Assembly (NCBI RefSeq): GCF_000717715.1
Contig: NZ_JOAI01000004.1
Coordinates: 62,001 to 126,000, forward strand
DNA length: 64,000 nucleotides
From: Streptomyces sp. NRRL B-24484
GTDB taxonomy: Bacteria; Actinomycetota; Actinomycetes; Streptomycetales; Streptomycetaceae
Reading direction: 5' to 3'
Part shown: positions 56,901 through 64,000 of the stretch, piece after piece
Layout of the letters: each line of letters begins with the position of its first letter
Position numbering within the stretch: the stretch's first letter is position 1
The notes under the pieces: model-generated
Databases searched by the model: none
Seen by the model: the letters and a program-made list of their open reading frames with translations, nothing else
What the model was told of the DNA's origin: nothing
Translations under genes and position numbers: made by a program

Positions 56901-59312
56901 TCACTCCTCCAGTTGCTGCTCGGACCAGATGGTCTTGCCCGACGGCCCGTACCGGCTGCCCCACCGGTGGCTGAGCTGGGCGACCAGGAAGAGGCCGCGG
57001 CCGCCCTCGTCGGTGGTGCGGGCGCGGCGCAGCCGGGGCTGGGTGTTGCTCGGGTCGCTGACCTCGCAGACCAGCACCGTGTCGTGGATCAGCCGCAGGC
57101 CGACCGGCCCGCCCGCGTAGCGGATCGCGTTGGTGACCAGCTCGCTGACGATCAGCTCGGTGGTGAAGGCGAGGTGGTCGAGCCCCCAGTCGTCGAGCCG
57201 GGCGGCGACGGCGGCACGGGCGTCGGCGACGCTCGCCGGGTCGGAGGGGAACTGCCACTCGGCGACGGCGTCCGGGCGGAGCGCACGGGTGCGGGCCAGC
57301 AGCAGGGCGGTGTCGTCGGCGACCGGGGCGGCGCCGCGGGTGGTCAGCTCCCGGCCGATCGAGGCGAGGCTGCCGCCGGTCGCGGCGAGCGCGGCGAGCC
57401 GGTCGGCGAGGATCGCCACGGCCGCGTCGAGGTCGCCGCCCTGCCGGACGAGCAGGCCGTCGGTGTAGAGGGCGAGCAGCGAACCGGGGGCCAGCTCGAC
57501 GGTGGTGGTCTCGAACGGCAGGCCGCCGACGCCGAGCAGCGGGCCGGGACGCAGCGGCAGCGGACGCGCGGTGCCGTCCGGGTCGGCGACGACCGGCGGC
57601 GGGTGGCCGGCGCTGGCCAGGGTGCACTGCCGGCTGACCGGGTCGTAGAGCGCGAACAGGCAGGTCGCGCCGATGCTGTCGCGGTGGGCCGGGTCGGCCT
57701 CGGCGGCGAGGCGGGCGACCAGTTCGTCGAGACGGGTGAGCAGTTCGTCGGGCGGCAGTTCGAGGTCGGCGAGGGTCTGCACGGCGGTGCGCAGCCGCCC
57801 CATGGTGGCGGCGGCGTGCAGGCCGTGGCCGATGACGTCGCCGACGACCAGGGCGACCCGCAGGGAGGGCAGCACGATGGTGTCGAACCAGTCGCCGCCG
57901 ATCTCGACGCCGTCGGTGGCGGGCAGGTAGCGGCCGGCCGTCTCCAGGGCCGAGGTGCGGGTCGCGGCGCGCGGCAGCAGGCGCTGCTGGAGCGCGACGG
58001 CGGCCCGGTGCTCGCGGGCGTAGCGGCGGGCGTTGTCGACGCTGAGCGAGGCGTGCGCGGCGATCTCCGTGAGCAGTGCGGCATCCGCCTCGTCGAAGGG
58101 CTCGGGCCGGTCGGTCCGCCAGGCGGCGATGGTGCCGAGGACGAGGCCGCGGGCGAAGAGCGGCGCGACGGCGAGGCAGCGCGCCCGGGCGGGGACGATC
58201 AGGCGGACGAGCTCGGGGTCGTCGAGCCCCGCCAGCAGCGACGCGCGGTCGAGGACGACCGTGTGGCCGGCCTGGAGCCGGCGGACCATCGGCCGGTCGG
58301 GCAGCCGGGGTACGGCCTCGCCGGTCCGCAGCGCCCCGCGCGGGCCGATGTCGCCCTCGGCGTGCATGGCGACGCGGCGCAGGTGCAGGTCGCTGCCGCC
58401 GGAGGCCTTCGGCGGCTCGTCGCCGGTGAGGACGGGCTCGGCGAGGTCGACGCTGACCAGGTCGGCAAAGGCGGGTGCGAGGACCTTGGCGATCTCCCGG
58501 GCGGTGGTGGTGACGTCCAGGGAGCCGCCGATGCCGGCCACGGCGCGGTGCCGCAGTTCCAGGCGGCGGGCGGCCCGCCACTGGGCGGTGGCGTCGGTGA
58601 GCAGCGAGGCGACGCCGGCGGGCTTGCCGTCGCGGTCCTCCAGCCGTACGGCGGAGACCAGGACGGACCACTCCTTGTCCGGGTCGGTCAGTGAGCGGAC
58701 CTGCTGCTGCCGGGCGGCCCGCGGCCGGCCGGTCTCCAGGACGGTGCGCAGCTGGCTCTCGGCGACGTCGGGGTCGGCCATCACCTCGGCGAGGGTGCTG
58801 CCGACGGGCAGGGCGGGCATGCCGGGCAGGCTCGGCATCCCCGGTGCGGTGTTGGTGCGCTCGACCACCAGGTCGGGGCCGCGCAGCACGAAACCGATCC
58901 GGCTCTGGGCGAGGAGGGCGCGAAGCAGGGCCGCGCCCTGGTCGAGCTCCAGTGCCAGGTCGGCGCGGACGGCGAGGAGGAGCCGGTGGCCGGGCGCGCC
59001 GGCGTGCTCCAGGGGCAGCAGGCGGCAGTGCACGGGGACGGCGGCGCCGGTCGGGCCGAGCAGCTGCAGGAGGCCCTCGGCGGGCAGCTCGTCACTCTCC
59101 GTGTCGGCGGGCCGCGCACCGGGCGGACCGGGAAGGGGCGGCCGGCGGGCGAACTGCTCGGCGAGCGGTCGGCCGCAGGTGTCCCGGGCCGACCGGCCGG
59201 TGAGTTCCTCCGCCGCGGCGGACCAGGCGAGGACCGTGCCCTGTGCGTCGATCAGGGCTGTCAGGACATCGTCGAGGACCCCGCCGCCGTCAAGGCCGCC
59301 CGCTCCGCCCAT
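56901..59312 (-). CDS. Multidomain SpoIIE phosphatase (PAS, GAF, PP2C, ATPase)
   Basis: The 803-residue regulator has, in order, a PAS domain (about 10-125), a second PAS/PAC-like region (about 130-250), a GAF domain (about 265-435), a SpoIIE PP2C phosphatase (about 450-660) and a HATPase_c kinase-like domain (about 670-803). PP2C metal residues are visible in IGGDWFDTI and VVGDVIGHG, and the final DDTALLLAR. The ATPase has ELVTNAIRYAG (N-box), CEVSD and TTDEGGRGLFLV. Such proteins set the phosphorylation of anti-anti-sigma factors and so control stress sigma factors of the SigB/SigF type. The cofactor or ligand of the sensor domains is unknown. Confidence 0.95.
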   Translation of the reverse strand: MGGAGGLDGGGVLDDVLTALIDAQGTVLAWSAAAEELTGRSARDTCGRPLAEQFARRPPLPGPPGARPADTESDELPAEGLLQLLGPTGAAVPVHCRLLPLEHAGAPGHRLLLAVRADLALELDQGAALLRALLAQSRIGFVLRGPDLVVERTNTAPGMPSLPGMPALPVGSTLAEVMADPDVAESQLRTVLETGRPRAARQQQVRSLTDPDKEWSVLVSAVRLEDRDGKPAGVASLLTDATAQWRAARRLELRHRAVAGIGGSLDVTTTAREIAKVLAPAFADLVSVDLAEPVLTGDEPPKASGGSDLHLRRVAMHAEGDIGPRGALRTGEAVPRLPDRPMVRRLQAGHTVVLDRASLLAGLDDPELVRLIVPARARCLAVAPLFARGLVLGTIAAWRTDRPEPFDEADAALLTEIAAHASLSVDNARRYAREHRAAVALQQRLLPRAATRTSALETAGRYLPATDGVEIGGDWFDTIVLPSLRVALVVGDVIGHGLHAAATMGRLRTAVQTLADLELPPDELLTRLDELVARLAAEADPAHRDSIGATCLFALYDPVSRQCTLASAGHPPPVVADPDGTARPLPLRPGPLLGVGGLPFETTTVELAPGSLLALYTDGLLVRQGGDLDAAVAILADRLAALAATGGSLASIGRELTTRGAAPVADDTALLLARTRALRPDAVAEWQFPSDPASVADARAAVAARLDDWGLDHLAFTTELIVSELVTNAIRYAGGPVGLRLIHDTVLVCEVSDPSNTQPRLRRARTTDEGGRGLFLVAQLSHRWGSRYGPSGKTIWSEQQLEE

Positions 59313-59462
59313 CCCGCTCCTCCACAGGTCACAGACCGCTTCCTCCCAGTATGGGTACTCCGGGCGCGGCGCGAGTCGGCGCAGCGTTCGCGCGCCGCGC
59401 GGACTCCGGATCGGCGGGGTGGCCGCACGGGCGGCGGACAGCCGCGAAGCGGTACGGGGAAC

Positions 59463-59639
59463 TCAGGCGCCGGCGAGCGGCCGGGGGCGGGTGGCGGCCA
59501 GCGGCGAGGCCCACAGCGGGAGCACGCGGGCGGCTGCGCCCGCCGCGGCGGAGTGCGGGTGCGCGGGCCGGCCGGCGGGCAGCAGGGGCAGCTCGGCGGA
59601 GGCGGCGGGCCGGTGGGCGGTGAGGGTCGTCGGGCTCAT
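59463..59639 (-). CDS. Small ORF, 58 residues, putative leaderless gene
   Basis: The frame starts at ATG 59639 (MSPTTLTAHRPAAS). On its own strand a TAGTGT box ends 7 nt before the ATG, the spacing of a leaderless start in this group of bacteria. The product is Ala/Pro/Leu-rich (ELPLLPAGRPAHPH, VLPLWASPLAATRPRPL) without a motif, and could also be a chance frame. No ribosome binding site is present. It lies between the SpoIIE gene and the frameshifted GAP-like gene. Confidence 0.35.
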   Translation of the reverse strand: MSPTTLTAHRPAASAELPLLPAGRPAHPHSAAAGAAARVLPLWASPLAATRPRPLAGA

Positions 59640-59674
59640 GTCGACGACACTATGCGTCACCACTGACAACGGGC

Positions 59675-60342
59675 TCAGGCCAGGCCGGTGAGTGCGTCAC
59701 CGAGGTGGACGGCGCCGAGGACGGCCGCCACGGTGGCGGTGATCGCCGTGTTGTGGGCGCCCGCCCAGGCCTTCCACTCGCCGAGCGGGCCGGCCGCGCG
59801 CTCCCCGAGGGCCCGGTGGCGCCCAGCGGCACCAGGACGGCCGGCGAACCGATCAGCACCAGCAGCCCGGCCGCGAGCGCCGTACCGCCCGGGCCCGCGC
59901 CGGTCGCTGCCACGGACACGGCGCCGCCGGCCGCGACGGCGAGGTTCTTCGGGTCGGCGACCGCGAGGCCCAGCGCCAGCCCGAAGGACGAGCCTGCGGT
60001 GAGGCGGTCGGCGGTCCGCATCCACGGCGGCGGTGCGGTGACCCGCCCCGCCCGGGGACGGCGCCGCCGGCCGCGGATCGCGCACAGCCGGAGCACCGCG
60101 CCCAGGACGAGCTCCAGCCGGGCGGCCCGGGCGGGATGCCCGTCCCCGGCGCCGAGCCCGATGCCGACCGCCAGCACGGTGCCCACAACCCCGCTCAGGC
60201 CGACCACCCAGCCTGCGGCGAGCGCCGGACCGTTGGTCCGGGCCCTCGGGGTGCCGAGCACCAGCACCACCGCGACCGGCGCCGGAGGGCTGATCGCGAG
60301 GCCGACCGCCGAGGCCAGCATCGCACCGATCGCTGCACCCAT
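59675..60342 (-). pseudogene. GAP/LysE-like membrane transporter gene with a frameshift
   Basis: The start ATG 60342 (MGAAIGAMLASAVGLAISP) follows GGAGG. The N-terminal two-thirds read in one frame with helices and the GAP-family motif GLALGLAVADPKNLAVAAGG. Around 59811-59820 the reading must shift by -1 (equivalent to one base missing or two extra) to reach the C-terminus LGERAAGPLGEWKAW, AHNTAITATVAAVLGAVHLG ending at 59675. In its own frame the first part runs into basic nonsense and stops at 59650. The family comprises small exporters of peptidoglycolipid or amino acids. It may be a true pseudogene or a sequencing error. Confidence 0.75.
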
Positions 60343-60481
60343 CGCGAGCCTCCACACCCCGGCACGGTCCTCCACCGACACCTACCCGGATCGCCGCAGA
60401 ACGACAGCCGCCCCAGCACCTGGAGCACCCACACCCTTGGCGGGCACCCGGGGCAGCCGGCACGGAGCGCCCGCAGGGGGC

Positions 60482-61189
60482 TCAGCCCGTGAGGTGGGGC
60501 GGTTCCCAGACCGAGCTGTCGTGGGCGAAGAGAACGCGTCGCGGGTCGAGGTCCAGCAGCCTGTCCAGCCACGGACGGTAGGACGGCAGCGGCGGCTCCA
60601 CGCCGTCGAGGGCCGCCCGGCGGGCGAGGTGGTCCGAGGAGAAGTCGGTCGCGAAGTCGTGGGCCTGGCCGGCGAGGACCACCGTTCCGTCGTCCTTGCG
60701 GACCACCAGTGACTGGTGTCCGTCGGTGTGGCCGGGGGTGGGGACGACGAGGACGCCGGGACGGATCTCGGCCTCGCCCGTGATCTCCTCGTACCTCGCT
60801 CCGGGGAAGTCGACGAGTGCGTCGACGGTGTGGCCGCCGGCGCGTGCCGCGGCCAGCTCGGCGGACTGCACGAGGATCGGCCGGCCGGGCAGCAGCGGGT
60901 TCCCGCCGCAGTGGTCGAAGTGCAGGTGGCAGTTGACCACCAGCGAGACATCGGCGAGGCGGGCGCCGACACCGGCGAGGGCGGCCTCCAGCGGTCGCCG
61001 CCGCGGCCGGTAGTGGGCCTCGGTCTCCGGGTCGGCGGCGCCGATGCCGCTGTCGAAGAGGATCAGCCCCGCGCCGTGCCGCACCAGGTAGGCGAGCACG
61101 GGTTCGACCCGCGGCTGCGGGCCGCCGGTCTCGGACGCGGGACGGACGATGTACCCCAGGTCGAGGCGGTGGACGACGGTGTTCTCCAT
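60482..61189 (-). CDS. MBL-fold metallo-hydrolase (lactonase-like)
   Basis: The 235-residue protein starts at ATG 61189 with AGGATGG upstream. The metallo-beta-lactamase-fold ligands are complete: HLHFDHCGG (HxHxDH), the next His in GHTDGHQS, the Asp in LAGQAHDF and the final His in LFAHDSS. The combination of an HxHxDH with a Tyr/His-rich C-terminus and the overall length resemble N-acyl homoserine lactonases and related quorum-quenching enzymes, but glyoxalase II and other families share the fold. It is divergent from the DinB gene. The substrate is not established. Confidence 0.88.
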   Translation of the reverse strand: MENTVVHRLDLGYIVRPASETGGPQPRVEPVLAYLVRHGAGLILFDSGIGAADPETEAHYRPRRRPLEAALAGVGARLADVSLVVNCHLHFDHCGGNPLLPGRPILVQSAELAAARAGGHTVDALVDFPGARYEEITGEAEIRPGVLVVPTPGHTDGHQSLVVRKDDGTVVLAGQAHDFATDFSSDHLARRAALDGVEPPLPSYRPWLDRLLDLDPRRVLFAHDSSVWEPPHLTG

Positions 61190-61369
61190 CCCGCCATCCT
61201 GGCGGGCCGGCACGCGTCTGCCGGGACGTCGCGCTCCTCGGCCCGGGCGACATCGCGGCCCACGCGGAGCGCCTTGTCGGCTCGCACCACTGGTCGTTCC
61301 GGTGGGAGGGCGTCTGACGGACCCTCCGGTGCGAGAATCCGGTGGCGCTCCCGGGCGTCACGGACGAGC

Positions 61370-61939
61370 ATGCACCGCATGACCGACGAACCCGCACGCT
61401 GGACCCAGGCCACCGTCCACCCCGACATGTGGGCCGACCCCGCGGACGATCCCCGCAACACCGAGGGGCCGAGCCCGGACGGCGAAGTCGCCACGCTGCA
61501 CGACTTCCTGACCAACTACCGGCTGACCCTGCGGATGAAGTGCGAGGGCCTGTCCCCGGAGCAGTTGGCGCTGCGCTCGGTGCCGCCCTCGACGATGTCG
61601 CTGCTCGGCCTGGTCCGGCACCTCGCCGAGGTGGAGCGGGACTGGCGCGGCTGGCTGACGGACGGCGGGGGTCCGCCGAAGCTGTACGGCGCGCGTGACG
61701 CGGACTTCGACGGCGCCGTCGCCGGGCAGGCGGTGGTGGACGGCGCGTTCGCGGACCTGGCGCGCGAACAGGCGGAGACGGATGCGGCCCTGGCGGCCTT
61801 CGCGGATCCGGGCGAGCGGGTCGGGACGGACGGCATGGCCGTGCGGGAGCTGCTGGTGCACCGGGTCGAGGAGTACGCCCGGCACTGCGGGCACGCGGAC
61901 CTGCTGCGCGAGCGCATCGACGGGCGGGTGGGTCAGTAG
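61370..61939 (+). CDS. DinB family protein
   Basis: The product is about 189 residues from ATG 61370 (or ATG 61379). The first 45 residues are acidic and charged. The four-helix DinB-like bundle follows: FLTNYRLTLRMKCEGLSPEQL, MSLLGLVRHLAEVERDWRG, AREQAETDAALAAFAD and VRELLVHRVEEYARHCGHADLL. The three His residues spread over these helices (HLAEVE, HRVEEY, HCGHAD) match the metal site of the DUF664/DinB superfamily, which includes mycothiol-dependent enzymes. It is probably a mycothiol-type S-transferase or stress protein. It is divergent from the MBL-fold gene. Confidence 0.85.
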   Translation: MHRMTDEPARWTQATVHPDMWADPADDPRNTEGPSPDGEVATLHDFLTNYRLTLRMKCEGLSPEQLALRSVPPSTMSLLGLVRHLAEVERDWRGWLTDGGGPPKLYGARDADFDGAVAGQAVVDGAFADLAREQAETDAALAAFADPGERVGTDGMAVRELLVHRVEEYARHCGHADLLRERIDGRVGQ

Positions 61940-61979
61940 CCGCCGCCCGCCGGGGATACCCGGGCAGCTGCCGGACGGG

Positions 61980-64000
61980 TCAGGGCAGGTGCCAGACCTG
62001 GGTCGTGGTGGCACTGCACTCGTAGAGGCGCAGGCCGCCGGAGGCGGTGGTGTCCAGGCACCGTCCCGACCGGGGGTTGCGCAGCGCGGGGCCCGCCCCG
62101 AAGGCCCACTGCCAGGTCTGCGAACCGGTGCCGTTGCAGCTCCACAGCTGGACGGGGGTGCCGTTGGCGGTGCCGCCGCCGGTGGCGTCGAGGCACTTGC
62201 CGAGGGCGCGCAGGGTGCCGTCGTCGCCGAGGGTCCAGGTCTGTGCGGGGGTGCCGTTGCAGGCGGAGCGGTTGTCGACCGGGCTGCCGTCGGCGGCGCC
62301 GGTGGCGGTGAGGCAGGTGCGTCCCGTGCCGGCGGTCACCGGCCCGGTGGGGCCGGTCGGGGCGGTCGGCGCGGCGGGCCAGGGGATCTGCGGCGAGCGG
62401 TGGTAGCGGATGCCGAGCAGTTCCCAGCGGGGGCCGTGGGTGGCGATCCGGCGGGCGAAGTCGGTGAAGTCGTGGGCGGCGGCGGGCGACCAGCCGAGTT
62501 CGGCGAGGGTCGGCAGCCGGGGGTTGCTGAGGTGGTCGAGGTCCTGCGGGGTGGCGGCCGTCTCCGTCCAGAGCGGTGCCTCGACGCCGCGGACGGCGGC
62601 GGCGGGCGCGCCCTGCACGTAGGCGTCCGGGTCCCAGTCGTAGGCGGTGCGGACGTCCAGGCCCGAGGGGGCGGCCCAGCTCTGCCCGAGGACGGTGTCG
62701 GCGGTGTACTTCTGGTCGAGGTAGGCGAACCGGGCCGGGGCCAAGATCAGGCCGGTGCCGTGGGCGGCGGCCGCGGCGAGGGCGGGGTTGTCCCCGGTGG
62801 TGTCCCAGTCCTCGACGAGGGTGGACGGCTGCAGGGTCGCGCCGGTGATCTGGTTCCAGGCGGTCGCGGTCTTGCCGTGGCGGGCGACGTCCTGCTGCAC
62901 CCAGGTCATGAAGTCGGCGTACTGCCCGGGGTCGGTGGTGTGCGCCTCGTCGCCGCCGATGGCGAGGTAGGGGCCGGGGGTGAGGGCGGCGAGCTCCCCG
63001 ACGACGTCGTCGACGAAGGCCTCGGCGGCCGCCCGGGCGGCGGGGGTGGTCAGGCAGAGCGAGCTGAAGCCGACGTCGGTGCCGGTGTAGAGCGGCGGGG
63101 CCTTGCCGTCGCAGTTCAGCTCCGGCGTGGCGGCGAGGGCCGCGTTGATGTGGCCGGGCAGGTCGACTTCGGGGACGACGGTGATGTTCTGCGCGGCGGC
63201 GTACGCGACGATCGTCCGGTAGTCGTCCTGGGTGTAGTACCCGCCGGGGCCGCCGCCGACCTGGGTGGAGCCGCCGATCGAGGTCAGCTCGGGCCGGCCG
63301 TCCACGGCGATCCGCCAGCCCTGGTCGTCCGTCAGGTGCAGGTGCAGGTGGTTGATCTTGTAGCGGGCGAGTCCGTCGATGTGGCGCTCGACCTCGGCGA
63401 CGGTGAAGAAGTGCCGGGCCACGTCCAGCATGGCGCCGCGGTACGGGTAGCGGGGGTGGTCGACGATGTGTCCGCCGGGGACGGTCCACGGGCCGGGCTG
63501 CGCGGTGGCCGACTCGATCGCCGCGGGGAGCAGCTGACGCAGCGTCTGGACGGCGTTGAACAGGCCCTGCGGTTGCGCGGCGCGGATCACCACGCCCGTC
63601 GCGGTGACGTCCAGCTGGTAGCCCTCGGGGCCGACGGACGGGTCGGCACCGGTCAGCAGCAGGGCGATCCCGTCCGCGGGTGCGTCCGCCGCCCCGGCCG
63701 TGCGGACGGGCAGCGGGTAGCCGGTGGCCGGGCGCAGCAGTTCGGCCAGCCGGGTGCCGGTCCGGGCGGCCTCGGCGGAGCCGGCGTCGGTGGTGATCGC
63801 CGTCGCCGTGGTGAGCGGGTAGCCGGCGGCGGGGTCGGGCCGCACCAGGGCGGGCCGCGGGACGAGGGTGCTGCCCATCGCCGCCGAGCCGGCGGCCTGC
63901 GCGGCGCGGGGGCCGGTCGCGGGCAGGCCGAGGGTGCTCAGTGCCAGGGCCGCCGCCGCGAGCCCGACCGCGGCGAGGTGCCGCCGGCCCGGGGTGCCCG
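61980..64000 (-). CDS. GH20 beta-N-acetylhexosaminidase with C-terminal CBM13, 5'-partial
   Basis: The gene runs off the window end: the frame stays open to 64000 and encodes a signal-peptide-like stretch (AAVGLAAAALALSTLGLPAT) upstream of the first in-frame ATG (63878), so the true start is beyond. The GH20 N-domain (about 40-150 after that ATG) leads to the catalytic domain with HLHLHLTDDQGWRI and the Asp-Glu pair in YLAIGGDEAHTTD. A ricin-B-type CBM13 lectin domain ends the protein, with QTWTLG, VQLWSCNGTGSQTWQW and TTQVWHLP. It is a secreted hexosaminidase that removes terminal GlcNAc from chitin or similar sugars. Confidence 0.93.
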   Translation of the reverse strand, partial: GTPGRRHLAAVGLAAAALALSTLGLPATGPRAAQAAGSAAMGSTLVPRPALVRPDPAAGYPLTTATAITTDAGSAEAARTGTRLAELLRPATGYPLPVRTAGAADAPADGIALLLTGADPSVGPEGYQLDVTATGVVIRAAQPQGLFNAVQTLRQLLPAAIESATAQPGPWTVPGGHIVDHPRYPYRGAMLDVARHFFTVAEVERHIDGLARYKINHLHLHLTDDQGWRIAVDGRPELTSIGGSTQVGGGPGGYYTQDDYRTIVAYAAAQNITVVPEVDLPGHINAALAATPELNCDGKAPPLYTGTDVGFSSLCLTTPAARAAAEAFVDDVVGELAALTPGPYLAIGGDEAHTTDPGQYADFMTWVQQDVARHGKTATAWNQITGATLQPSTLVEDWDTTGDNPALAAAAAHGTGLILAPARFAYLDQKYTADTVLGQSWAAPSGLDVRTAYDWDPDAYVQGAPAAAVRGVEAPLWTETAATPQDLDHLSNPRLPTLAELGWSPAAAHDFTDFARRIATHGPRWELLGIRYHRSPQIPWPAAPTAPTGPTGPVTAGTGRTCLTATGAADGSPVDNRSACNGTPAQTWTLGDDGTLRALGKCLDATGGGTANGTPVQLWSCNGTGSQTWQWAFGAGPALRNPRSGRCLDTTASGGLRLYECSATTTQVWHLP

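Noticed and set aside
60482..61189. Definite acyl-homoserine lactonase
   Set aside because: The metal motif is shared by many MBL-fold families, and nothing in the context indicates quorum quenching.
1..64000. tRNA, rRNA, insertion sequences and prophage genes
   Set aside because: I looked for cloverleaf-like inverted repeats with GTTCRANNC loops, rRNA-like conserved blocks and transposase or integrase motifs (DDE, Tyr recombinase) and saw none.

Overview
The window is very GC-rich and densely coding, with strong third-position G/C, frequent GTG starts, ATGA/GTGA stop-start overlaps and GGAGG-type ribosome binding sites. Together with the families present (Cse-like two-component system, class F sortase, LCP and TagF-type wall polymer enzymes, SpoIIE phosphatase, many TetR/MarR/GntR regulators, secreted hydrolases with CBM2 and CBM13 modules) this points to a Streptomycetaceae actinomycete (Streptomyces or Kitasatospora-like). 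I see no rRNA, tRNA, CRISPR array, transposase or integrase; the stretch looks like chromosome-arm or semi-core DNA with many small regulator-plus-target units.

Layout. 1-5081: the 3' part of a Pls/PosA-family membrane NRPS (A-PCP-three membrane-anchored hexapeptide-type domains) overlapping an M1 aminopeptidase; the adenylation-domain code I read (DAESIGTVVK) suggests lysine, so this may be an epsilon-poly-lysine-like synthetase/degrader pair. 5250-9283: a small Pro/Ser-rich anchored protein, a class F sortase, a lipoprotein and a CseB/CseC-like two-component system lacking a sigE gene. 9293-12559: two SUKH (SMI1/KNR4) proteins, a DHA2-type MFS exporter and its MarR regulator. 12933-19213: a wall-polymer locus (LCP ligase, a fused GT2/TagF-like polymerase, an Asp2/XcbB-like hydrolase with an Ig-like tail). 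19254-26496: an exported EEP phosphodiesterase and a divergent peptide ABC transporter (binding protein; two permeases; fused double ATPase).

26596-34205: mostly small genes, including an iron-box-controlled siderophore-interacting protein with a siderophore-type GNAT, a TetR/DUF3995 divergent pair with two strong operators, a NUDIX-like protein, VOC and alpha/beta-hydrolase enzymes and a LURP-one-like protein. 34206-39995: ferredoxin plus P450; TetR divergent from an atypical SDR; GntR coupled to a sterol-desaturase-type hydroxylase; cupin coupled to a VOC protein. 40354-44589: four co-directional genes of unknown function ending in an 811-residue Asp-box beta-propeller. 44611-48034: XRE-cupin regulator divergent from a methyltransferase-MFS unit, then a BlaI-type repressor. 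48278-50666: NlpC/P60 and lytic transglycosylase wall hydrolases.

51087-64000: a small helical protein, TetR/NmrA divergent pair, HSL-type esterase, PucR regulator divergent from a CE1/PHB-depolymerase-like esterase with CBM2, a multidomain SpoIIE phosphatase, a tiny leaderless ORF, a frameshifted GAP/LysE-like gene, an MBL-fold hydrolase, a DinB protein and a GH20 hexosaminidase with a CBM13 tail that runs off the window end. Many convergent gene pairs are separated by strong GC hairpins, and several regulators carry readable palindromic operators in their own upstream regions.
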